This document shows positions 29,007-34,848 of a stretch of DNA of 50,327 bases, piece after piece. Source of the stretch: Methylophaga sp. GTDB lineage: Bacteria; Pseudomonadota; Gammaproteobacteria; Nitrosococcales; Methylophagaceae. The translations under genes were made by a program, and so were the position numbers. Position 1 is the first letter of the stretch, and each line of letters begins with the position of its first letter. The notes beneath the pieces are model-generated. The model was not told the origin of the DNA. It searched no databases and was given only the letters and a program-made list of their open reading frames with translations. The stretch covers positions 1 to 50,327 of the forward strand of contig NVWQ02000061.1 in assembly GCA_002733715.2 (NCBI GenBank). The letters are read 5' to 3'.

Positions 29007-29303
29007 ATGGATATACCCGTAGAACTACAAGATAAGAAAATAAGTTTAAGCTCTATCGGCTTAAGTGAAGTCGCTTGGAAATATGAAGATGCAATTAAAC
29101 TCATAGTGTATTTTGAAAATAATAAAATATTCATATTGGGAGGCGATGTTTTAGTAAAAGATGGTGATAAATACCGACACAATAATGACAATTGGTATTT
29201 GGATAAGGAACAAGGAAGTTATGAAGATAGTATTAAAAAAGCCACAAACTATATTGCTAATTACCCAAAGGGAGATTATGCTTTTGTCTTCGTTACAAGC
29301 TGA
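29007..29303 (+). CDS. Imm40-like immunity protein (cassette gene)
   Basis: A 98-residue soluble protein whose pattern (an ILGGDV strand, then a hydrophilic turn and a DNWY motif at about residues 58-61) resembles immunity family Imm40 of polymorphic toxin systems. I recognise this by pattern only. Immunity proteins neutralise a matching toxin; none is encoded nearby, so it would be an orphan that protects against toxins of competitors. The ATG lies 8 bases after the cassette junction with no visible Shine-Dalgarno, typical of cassette genes, which rely on an outside promoter. The stop is 2 bases before attC1. Confidence 0.6.
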   Translation: MDIPVELQDKKISLSSIGLSEVAWKYEDAIKLIVYFENNKIFILGGDVLVKDGDKYRHNNDNWYLDKEQGSYEDSIKKATNYIANYPKGDYAFVFVTS

Positions 29304-29305
29304 AC

Positions 29306-29386
29306 AGCTAACAAAAAGTTCAAGTTTGTTCGCTGTCGCTCACGGGACCTCCGCTACGCTGCGGCCCCTTAACTAGATCGTTATGC
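29306..29386 (+). repeat. attC-like site 1 (81 bp)
   Basis: R'' AGCTAAC (29306-29312) and R' GTTATGC (29380-29386) bound a foldable core. The inner boxes are L'' AGTTCAAG (29317-29324) and L' CTTAACT (29368-29374), which pair except for one unpaired C, the classic extrahelical base that directs IntI to the bottom strand. The L'' wording matches well-known attC sites. The core (TTCGCTGTCGCTCACGGGAC) closely resembles attC4. Confidence 0.8.
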
Positions 29387-29400
29387 TTTAAAAAATCGTC

Positions 29401-29440
29401 CACCAAATAGTTTGGTGCGATATACTGTACCAATTATTGT
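29401..29440 (+). promoter_or_regulatory. Promoter and probable operator of the phd-parE module
   Basis: TTGGTG (29412-29417), 17 bases, then TATTGT (29435-29440) form a plausible sigma70 promoter. The -35 box sits in a perfect inverted repeat, CACCAAAtagTTTGGTG (29401-29417), a good candidate for binding by the antitoxin. AAGG (29448-29451) is the ribosome site for the ATG at 29461. Toxin-antitoxin cassettes commonly bring their own promoter. Confidence 0.6.
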
Positions 29441-29460
29441 AAAGTATAAGGTACATAACT

Positions 29461-29742
29461 ATGCGTAGAATGGTCATAGAACAAGATATTAGGCCAATGT
29501 CTGAGTTTCGTTCAGGTGTAGCATCTTTTGTAAAACAGGTTCACGATACTAAAAGACCTTTAATAATTACTCAACATGGGAAAGGTGTTGGCGTTTTATT
29601 GGATGTTGGCGAATTTGAGGCAATGCAAGAAAAAATTGAATTGCTGGAAGATATACAAACCTCGATTTCTCAGTTAGAAGCTGGAAATGGTGTTAGCCAT
29701 AGTGATGCAAGACAGGAAGTATTGCAGAGGCTTGAAAGGTGA
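29461..29742 (+). CDS. Phd/YefM-family antitoxin (cassette gene)
   Basis: A 93-residue antitoxin. Residues 10-60 (IRPMSEFRSGVASFVKQVHD, then PLIITQHGKGVGVLLDVGEFEAM) are the Phd/YefM DNA-binding fold, and the charged C-terminal helix should wrap the toxin. It is paired with the ParE/RelE-type toxin gene whose GTG start overlaps its TGA stop. The promoter and operator in front imply self-repression. It belongs to cassette 2, whose ends GTTATGC and GCATAAC are exact complements. Confidence 0.9.
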   Translation: MRRMVIEQDIRPMSEFRSGVASFVKQVHDTKRPLIITQHGKGVGVLLDVGEFEAMQEKIELLEDIQTSISQLEAGNGVSHSDARQEVLQRLER

Positions 29743-30035
29743 AAATAATTTGGTCTCCGTTAGCAATTGACCGTGTGGCTGAAATAGCACAATACATCGC
29801 TCAGGATAGTCCAAATTCAGCTCAAAAATGGGTTGAATCAACATTCCAAGTCGTCGAACGATTAGAACAGTTTCCGAAGAGCGGGCGTATTGTTCCTGAA
29901 ATAAAGCAAGATGATTTTCGAGAAATAATTCATGGAAATTATCGTATTATTTATAGGTTACAACATGAGATTGTTTCAATCCTTACGGTTAGGCACGGTA
30001 GACAAATATTACCAATTGATGAAATCAAAGCATAA
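29739..30035 (+). CDS. ParE/RelE-family toxin (cassette gene)
   Basis: A 98-residue toxin of the RelE/ParE superfamily (WSPLAIDRVAEIAQYIAQDSP, FPKSGRIVPEI, FREIIHGNYRIIYRL). The Arg-rich centre and YRIIYR strand are typical of the ParE branch, which poisons gyrase, though RelE-like mRNA cleavage cannot be ruled out. The start is GTG at 29739 overlapping the antitoxin stop, with GAGG upstream. The TAA stop is embedded in the R'' box of attC2, so the gene fills its cassette exactly. Confidence 0.88.
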   Translation: MKIIWSPLAIDRVAEIAQYIAQDSPNSAQKWVESTFQVVERLEQFPKSGRIVPEIKQDDFREIIHGNYRIIYRLQHEIVSILTVRHGRQILPIDEIKA

Positions 30036-30160
30036 CAAAAAGTTGCAGTTGACCGCTGGCAGCGTCACTCGTTTTCAGAGGTCATTTTTTATCAAAGTTA
30101 AATGTGTTTGTCAGAGTTCATCATATATCTGCCAGCGGCCCCTTAACTAGATCGTTAGCA
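30030..30160 (+). repeat. attC-like site 2 (131 bp)
   Basis: R'' GCATAAC (30030-30036) and R' GTTAGCA (30154-30160) enclose a long hairpin. A perfect 10-bp stem CCGCTGGCAG (30053-30062) pairs with CTGCCAGCGG (30129-30138), and L' is CTTAACT (30142-30148). Length and shape resemble long chromosomal-integron repeats. The middle is homologous to attC3. Confidence 0.78.
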
Positions 30161-30180
30161 ATCAAAAAATGAGGTAATAA

Positions 30181-30528
30181 ATGGTAATTTGGAAAGGTTG
30201 GGGAATATTAGCACTTGTAATTCCATTATTAATATCATTGGGGGTGGGTTCTGGAGTTGACTATTATTATGGAGAAAATTTCTATAAAAATAGCACCTGG
30301 GTAATGCCAATGGTACTGGGTTTGTCAGCAATTATTGTTTTTCTAGTAGGACGAAAAGTCAACAACAAGCCTGGGAAGATTGTAATTGACCCTGAAAATA
30401 ATCAGGAGATTGAACTAAAAACCACACATACAATGTTTTGGGTTCCGTTTCAATATTGGGGAATAATTATACTGGGTATCAGTATTTGGATGTATGTTGC
30501 GAATATTGGCTTGATCTACGAGAATTAA
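30181..30528 (+). CDS. Small membrane protein of unknown function (cassette gene)
   Basis: A 115-residue protein with three hydrophobic segments (about residues 7-27, 40-58 and 90-110). Between segments 2 and 3 is a hydrophilic stretch reading KIVIDPENNQEIELKTTHTMFWVPFQYWG. Proteins of this build (IDP...E.ELK..H..F.VP..YW) are, to my knowledge, common as hypothetical small membrane proteins in integron cassettes and other accessory DNA; the function is not known. GAGG (30171-30174) lies 6 bases before the ATG, which is 20 bases after the cassette junction. Confidence 0.8.
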   Translation: MVIWKGWGILALVIPLLISLGVGSGVDYYYGENFYKNSTWVMPMVLGLSAIIVFLVGRKVNNKPGKIVIDPENNQEIELKTTHTMFWVPFQYWGIIILGISIWMYVANIGLIYEN

Positions 30529-30532
30529 TTTG

Positions 30533-30928
30533 CTAAAAAATAGCTGGCTTTAAGCTCAAAAACTCAACAAATGGTAAAAAGTCTCTATCAGAAAATAAAA
30601 GCTGAATATTCTGTTCAATACAGTAAGTAGCAATAATCGTATCTATAGCTTTTCTTACTGTAATACCTTTTTTTCTAAGAGCACGATAATTGTCAGCACT
30701 TTTAACTGCAAGAGTTTTGTTTGAGAGCTGAAATATGGGTATAGCAGTTAATAATTGTTTTGCTATTTTATATTCTTTATCACCCCTAAAGCCTTGGAGA
30801 ACTTCTGTCAGAATATTATCGCCAATCACTACTGGTTTTATGCCCAAAATAGCATCTAAATAAACCACTTCTGGGCATTCTTTGCCGTTAAAATAGTCAA
30901 TCCAAACACTCGAATCTACCATAATCAC
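30533..30928 (-). CDS. vapC: VapC-type PIN-domain toxin
   Basis: A 131-residue PIN-domain ribonuclease. The first catalytic acid is in IMVDSSVWIDYF (Asp about 4), others are in LTEVLQG (Glu about 42), AIDTIIATYC (Asp about 97) and FSDRDF (Asp about 115). The start given is GTG sharing its G with the TAG stop of vapB; an ATG two codons on (30922) is an alternative. The gene runs against the other cassette genes, and its stop overlaps TGCTAAA, the likely remnant of a cassette end. Confidence 0.92.
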   Translation of the reverse strand: MIMVDSSVWIDYFNGKECPEVVYLDAILGIKPVVIGDNILTEVLQGFRGDKEYKIAKQLLTAIPIFQLSNKTLAVKSADNYRALRKKGITVRKAIDTIIATYCIEQNIQLLFSDRDFLPFVEFLSLKPAIF

Positions 30929-31122
30929 TAGTCAGTTCTCATTCTATCTAAATCATCATCCCAAGTTAGCTTACCTTTAAACTGTTTAATCTCATCCTGC
31001 TTTTTTAATTTAAGCAAAGTCTTAAGCCCCAGTTCAACAGCATCCTTTTTTGTTTTCAGTCCCGTAACTCGAAGCACATCAATCATTAAGTTATCATCAA
31101 TTACAATATTTGTTCTCATCAC
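30928..31122 (-). CDS. vapB: VapB-type antitoxin
   Basis: A 64-residue antitoxin with a ribbon-helix-helix N terminus (MRTNIVIDDNLMIDVLRVTGLKTKK) and a toxin-binding tail ending in FKGKLTWDDDLDRMRTD, the pattern of VapB proteins that go with this VapC type. Its own promoter should be upstream at 31123-31177, where on the minus strand TGTGTA and TATACACA form an imperfect inverted repeat (about 31131-31158) suited to autorepression. AAGGG precedes the ATGATG start by about 8 bases. Confidence 0.9.
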   Translation of the reverse strand: MMRTNIVIDDNLMIDVLRVTGLKTKKDAVELGLKTLLKLKKQDEIKQFKGKLTWDDDLDRMRTD

Positions 31123-31177
31123 AACACCCTTGTGTATAATTTTTAATATCTTTACACATTATAGTGTTAAATAATGA

Positions 31178-31307
31178 ACATAACAATAAACTCCCGTTGA
31201 CCGCTGGCAGCGCAGTTCGTTTCCAAAGGTCATTTTTATACCAAAGCTCAGTGCGCTAGCAAAGTTCATCATATATCTGCCAGCGTCAACTGAATTTGGC
31301 GTTCAAG
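31178..31307 (+). repeat. attC-like site 3 (130 bp)
   Basis: R'' ACATAAC (31178-31184) and R' GTTCAAG (31301-31307; only the GTT core and two purines fit the pattern). The stem GTTGACCGCTGGCAG (31196-31210) pairs with CTGCCAGCGTCAAC (31277-31290) leaving one C unpaired, again an extrahelical base. It shares long strings with attC2, for example GTTCATCATATATCTGCCAG. Confidence 0.72.
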
Positions 31308-31360
31308 CTGTTTTAAATGCCTATCTTGACTTGTAGCTACAATGTAACTACATTTAACGT

Positions 31361-31590
31361 ATGGATAGTCTAAAATTCGAGTGGGATAAAACGCCAGGTT
31401 AATTCCTGATCTCGATAGCTCAGAAGGTGAAGAGCGTTTTATTCTTATGGGTATCAGCGCACAAGAAAAACTATTAACGGTTTGTCACTGTGAAAGAGAC
31501 TTGAATACTATCCGTATTATTTCTGTACGGAAAACTGATAAACAGGAAAGAAAACTAGCCATGCGTGAATCTTATGATTTCTCAAAATCT
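31361..31590 (+). pseudogene. brnT: Decayed brnT toxin gene
   Basis: Two pieces of a BrnT-type ribonuclease toxin remain. The first reads MDSLKFEWDKTPG then stops (31361-31402). The second is in another frame from 31405 and reads DSSEGEERFILMGIS, LLTVCHCERD and IRIISVRKTDKQERK, which are the C-terminal BrnT landmarks. About 30 central residues that normally hold a KHG-type catalytic region are gone. So the toxin cannot be made. Confidence 0.8.
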
Positions 31591-31769
31591 ATTAAAAACC
31601 CCCTATGCAAAACGGTTAAAAAAACAGATTACTATCCGTATTGATGAGGAAACTATTTCTTATTTCAAAGAAATGGCTGAGACAAAGGGTATTCCTTATC
31701 AACGTTTAATAAATTTACCTTCGAGACTGTGCAAGTGAGCATAGGCAACTAGAAACAAAATGGGGATAA
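31561..31769 (+). pseudogene. brnA: Decayed brnA antitoxin gene with two frameshifts
   Basis: Read through two single-base shifts, this gives a BrnA antitoxin: RESYDFSKSIKNP, then (after the C run at 31599-31603) YAKRLKKQITIRIDEET and FKEMAETKGIPYQRLIN, then (after about 31717) LRDCASEHRQLETKW and a TAA stop at 31767-31769 inside the attC4 R'' box. The stop position matches how the ParE-like gene ends in attC2, so the gene once filled a cassette. Confidence 0.8.
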
Positions 31770-31844
31770 CGGCTAATAATTAATCAAGTTCGTTCGCTAT
31801 CGCTCACTGGGACTTTTAAAAGCCCCTTATGCAAAGCGTTACAC
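31764..31844 (+). repeat. attC-like site 4 (81 bp), end of array
   Basis: R'' GGATAAC (31764-31770) and R' GTTACAC (31838-31844). The inside, GTTCGCTATCGCTCACTGGGAC, is nearly the same as in attC1, and the site has the same length of 81 bases. The 3' arm has diverged, with GGGACTTTTAAAAGCCCC forming a short palindrome. The thyA stop codon lies within the R' box, marking the array border. Confidence 0.65.
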
Positions 31845-32690
31845 CGAAAATGGATATTTGATCGGCTTATGGCACTGATAGTCCGTCACTTCAAAATCAT
31901 CCATCGTGACCCATGTTTCTAGATCTTCTAGTGATTTAATATCGGGGTTAATTGCTAGTTGCGGTGAGGGGAAAGGCTCTCGCTTCACTTGCACATCTCG
32001 CATCAATTCAAGTTGATCTTCATAAATATGAGCATTAATAATCTTATGATAGGCCAAACCCGCCTTGTGGCCAGTGATCTGCGCCATGATCGCAAGAAAA
32101 GCGAACACTTGTACTTGATTAAAATTAAGCCCCAAAGGCACGTCACACGAGCGTTGATAAGATGTTAAATACAGCGTGTCATCTAATAATGAAAAAGTGT
32201 GGGTATGCATGCATGGGCGTAGGCAGCCCATATCGAATTCACCGGGATTATAAAACGTGAGAATTTCACCCCGATCATCAATGCCTTGAGATAAATTATC
32301 AACAATTTTCTTAAGTTGGTCTAAATGGCTACCATCAGGCTTGGCCCATGATCGGCCTTGAACACCATAAACCCGTCCCATATCATCTTCGCCTTTGCGA
32401 AAAGGGTTATTTAGCCATTGCTCGTTTTCATTAGCATTCGCGTCCCATGTTTTGGTGCCTAACGCGCGAAAATCAGCCGCATTATCATAACCACGAATAT
32501 AGCCTAATATTTCAGCGATTGCTGATTTCCAATAACTTTTTCTAGTGGTGATTAACGGAAATTTATTATTGCCAACATCGTAGTTTAGATCCGCATTAAT
32601 AACGGTAAGGCAGCGTTTACCGGTACGCTTATTCTCAATCCAATGGCCTTGGTCAATAATACGTTGGCATAAATCAAGATACTGTTTCAT
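31839..32690 (-). CDS. thyA: Thymidylate synthase
   Basis: Converts dUMP to dTMP with methylene-tetrahydrofolate. From the ATG at 32690 it has 283 residues, similar to the longer Vibrio-type ThyA; the reading from 32726 would start in the repeat flank. The catalytic Cys is about residue 160 in [11 protein letters not shown]; the phosphate-binding arginine/serine show as [16 protein letters not shown], and VYGVQGRSW is also conserved. The usual PPCH is RPCM here, as in that subgroup. Its 3' end overlaps attC4 and its start lies 21 bases from a repeat element. Confidence 0.95.
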   Translation of the reverse strand: MKQYLDLCQRIIDQGHWIENKRTGKRCLTVINADLNYDVGNNKFPLITTRKSYWKSAIAEILGYIRGYDNAADFRALGTKTWDANANENEQWLNNPFRKGEDDMGRVYGVQGRSWAKPDGSHLDQLKKIVDNLSQGIDDRGEILTFYNPGEFDMGCLRPCMHTHTFSLLDDTLYLTSYQRSCDVPLGLNFNQVQVFAFLAIMAQITGHKAGLAYHKIINAHIYEDQLELMRDVQVKREPFPSPQLAINPDIKSLEDLETWVTMDDFEVTDYQCHKPIKYPFSV

Positions 32691-32711
32691 AACTAACCTT
32701 AGGAGTATAAT

Positions 32712-32979
32712 TATACCCAAAACCATTGAAACTGCAGGTTTCAGAGCTCAACACGAATGTCAGAACAAGGCGCAAGGCGCGCAGGAAATGACGAGTCCTT
32801 TTCAAGCATTGTAACGCAGTGCTGGCATTCGTGCTGAACTCCCGTAGGGCAAGGTGATAAGCTAGCATCTTCGTCGTTATAAAACTTGGAATTAGAGTAA
32901 CTAATCCCTGCGCTTTATGCCTAGAATATGCTAGCTTCTCATCTTGCTGAATCATGCAGTTTCAATGGTTTTGGGTATA
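32712..32979. repeat. Complete TATACCC-type inverted-repeat element (268 bp)
   Basis: Terminal inverted repeats of 25 bases are perfect (outer part TATACCCAAAACCATTGAAA). TA flanks both ends. The right 75 bases are the same as at 81-155. No transposase; a 93-codon frame inside on the minus strand has no protein-like character. It fills most of the 32691-33011 gap between thyA and the regulator gene, so thyA transcription probably starts in or very near it. Confidence 0.85.
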
Positions 32980-33011
32980 AAGGTTATTATGGCAGCTTAA
33001 AAGCGGATGTT

Positions 33012-33932
33012 CTACAGGGAGTATTTTTGCATTCTATAAAGTAATGTATCTCGGCTTATGCCCAATAATCGTGCCGCTTTTGATCGGTTTCCCGCTGCCA
33101 TTTCTAGTGCTTGCTCGATTAAATCTAATTCAACTTGCGCTAAATTTATACCCGTAGGTGGTAGGATAAAAGCATGCTGACTAGCAGCATGTTCAGGCAT
33201 CATTTCAGTAGGTAAATCTTCGGGCTGAAGCAATTTTCCAGGGTTGAGCAATGCCATGCGCTGACAGAAACTAATCAGTTCGCGAATATTGCCAGGCCAG
33301 GCATAGGTCAACAAACAATGCTCTGTCGCTTTTGAGTAACGAACAACCGCATTATTTTCTGCAAACTCGCGCCCAAAATGATGCAGTAATAAGTTGATGT
33401 CATCACTGCGCTCTTTTAGTGTAGGCAAAACTATTGGCACAACTTGCAGGCGGTAAAATAAGTCAGCTCTAAACCGGCCTTCCGTCACTTCTTTCTGTAA
33501 GTCGGCGCTGGTGGCAGCTAAGATCCGTACATCAGTCGTATGCAATTTGTGACTGCCCTGTAGCTGGCATTCACCTGCCTCTAGAAAGCGTAATACTTTT
33601 GCTTGAATAGTTAAAGGTAAGGCATTAACTTCATCAAGAAAAATCGTTCCCCCATCTGCAGCTAAGATTCGGCCACGGTGTTCTATTTCACCTTCTGCAT
33701 TACATCGACCAAATAAATCCGCTTCAATGTTTTCAAGCTGCAGTGCTGCGCAGTTAATAATGGTAAGAGATTCAGCCTTGCGGCCGCTTTCAGAGTGTAG
33801 TGCATGTGCAAATAATTCTTTACCCGTGCCTGTTTCACCATAAATCAGCACACTCACATCACTGGTAGCGATCATCGGTATCGTTCGGAGTAAATGTGTT
33901 ATTTGAGGAGATTGGCCTAGAATTTTGTTCAT
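33012..33932 (-). CDS. AAA+/Fis transcription regulator lacking the GAFTGA loop
   Basis: A 306-residue regulator built like PspF: no sensory domain, an AAA+ domain from the N terminus, and a Fis-type helix-turn-helix (IEQALEMAAGNRSKAARLLGISRDTLLYRM, about residues 272-302). Walker A is GETGTGKE (32-39) and Walker B TIFLDEV (96-102); the arginine-rich FRADLFYRL is kept. The sigma54-contact motif GAFTGA is absent: after DLFGR the sequence goes straight to CNAEGEIEHRG. It may act with sigma70, as R. capsulatus NtrC and TyrR do. The ATG at 33932 is 13 bases after the permease stop. Confidence 0.85.
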   Translation of the reverse strand: MNKILGQSPQITHLLRTIPMIATSDVSVLIYGETGTGKELFAHALHSESGRKAESLTIINCAALQLENIEADLFGRCNAEGEIEHRGRILAADGGTIFLDEVNALPLTIQAKVLRFLEAGECQLQGSHKLHTTDVRILAATSADLQKEVTEGRFRADLFYRLQVVPIVLPTLKERSDDINLLLHHFGREFAENNAVVRYSKATEHCLLTYAWPGNIRELISFCQRMALLNPGKLLQPEDLPTEMMPEHAASQHAFILPPTGINLAQVELDLIEQALEMAAGNRSKAARLLGISRDTLLYRMQKYSL

Positions 33933-33945
33933 CGAATTGCTCTCA

Positions 33946-34692
33946 TTACATATTCTGATGCATATGCTCAGAGTGTTGCTGTGAAGAATCACCCCCTTCA
34001 TGATGCATATTGCTATGGTCCATAGGCCAGAATGCAGTGGCCAAGGCCATAGCAATAATGAGCACTCCAGCAATTTGTCTCAAATGCTTTATGCCCGCCA
34101 TCGCTGATAAAAATCCAGTAAATAGACCCGCTCCCATCACCGCAGGCAAAGTACCCGCACCAAAAGCCAGCATAACAAGTGATGCTTTAACCGGCTCGCC
34201 AGCTGTCGCCGCCACGGCCAAAGCCGCATAAACCAACCCGCATGGCAACCAACCCCACACCATGCCTAAATAAAAAGCTTGGGATAATTTTCGAACAGGT
34301 AATAATTTTTGCCCTATAGGTTGCAACCACCGCCAGATCGGCGCACCCATCCGTTCCATATAAGCAAATTTAGGAAACCATCCTGCCAAATAAAGTCCCA
34401 TAGCAATCATGACTATAATTGATATGTAACGTAACACCGCATGGCCATCAAACGTAGCCAGAGGTGAACTCAATAAGCCCACAATCGCACCCGCCATTGC
34501 GTAACTAATGAGTCGGCCTAGATTGTAATTGAATACATAGGGAAACATCTTCGCCTGATTTTCTCGTACTTCGCTCGGCAAACTTAATGTGAGCGCCCCG
34601 ATGACAGAGCCACACATTGCAATGCAGTGTACCGTGCTAAAAAGCCCTAATAAAAATGCGGTGACATATGAGCCAACAATTCCATCTACCAT
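33946..34692 (-). CDS. TauE/SafE (COG2836, DsbD/UreH-like) membrane protein with His/Met tail
   Basis: A 248-residue inner-membrane protein with about six hydrophobic segments and an early HCIAMCGSVIGALTL motif, typical of the COG2836 family often found near cytochrome oxidase copper-maturation genes. The last 25 residues (MDHSNMHHEGGD...HSEHMHQNM) are rich in His and Met, a likely copper or other soft-metal site. It is cotranscribed with the regulator gene and divergent from the TonB receptor gene. Sulfite export is the database-style label; metal handling fits the tail and neighbours better, but this is inference. Confidence 0.78.
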   Translation of the reverse strand: MVDGIVGSYVTAFLLGLFSTVHCIAMCGSVIGALTLSLPSEVRENQAKMFPYVFNYNLGRLISYAMAGAIVGLLSSPLATFDGHAVLRYISIIVMIAMGLYLAGWFPKFAYMERMGAPIWRWLQPIGQKLLPVRKLSQAFYLGMVWGWLPCGLVYAALAVAATAGEPVKASLVMLAFGAGTLPAVMGAGLFTGFLSAMAGIKHLRQIAGVLIIAMALATAFWPMDHSNMHHEGGDSSQQHSEHMHQNM

Positions 34693-34778
34693 TTATAACT
34701 CAAATTCTTAAATTTTCAAACAAGCAGAATACCATGCCCTCAAAACACATAAATGCGTTATTTCACACACTTTAACAT

Positions 34779-34796
34779 CATAAAACACATTTTATG
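34779..34796. promoter_or_regulatory. Candidate operator between divergent permease and receptor genes
   Basis: A perfect inverted repeat, CATAAAAcacaTTTTATG, with 7-base arms and a 4-base spacer, sits about midway in the divergent promoter region, 53 bases before the receptor ATG at 34849. A partial echo (TATAAAATGTATG) follows at 34811-34823. It is a good place for a metal-responsive repressor or for the adjacent AAA+ regulator; which one is unknown. Confidence 0.45.
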
Positions 34797-34848
34797 CAAT
34801 GTTTAACCCTATAAAATGTATGACATATTTTTTATGGAAATTATTGAT

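Noticed and set aside
29161-29376. Second open frame overlapping the Imm40-like gene
   Set aside because: It is out of frame with the better-supported gene, runs into attC1 and has no recognisable features.
29306-31844. CRISPR array
   Set aside because: The repeated blocks are few, long, unevenly spaced and hairpin-forming, and they separate genes rather than short spacers.
32674-32955. 93-codon open frame on the minus strand inside the repeat
   Set aside because: It lies in repeat DNA, the matching repeat copies do not keep the frame, and the peptide has no family character.
33933-34073. Extended N terminus of the AAA+ regulator
   Set aside because: The extra 47 residues overlap the His/Met-coding tail of the permease gene in another frame and do not look like a domain.
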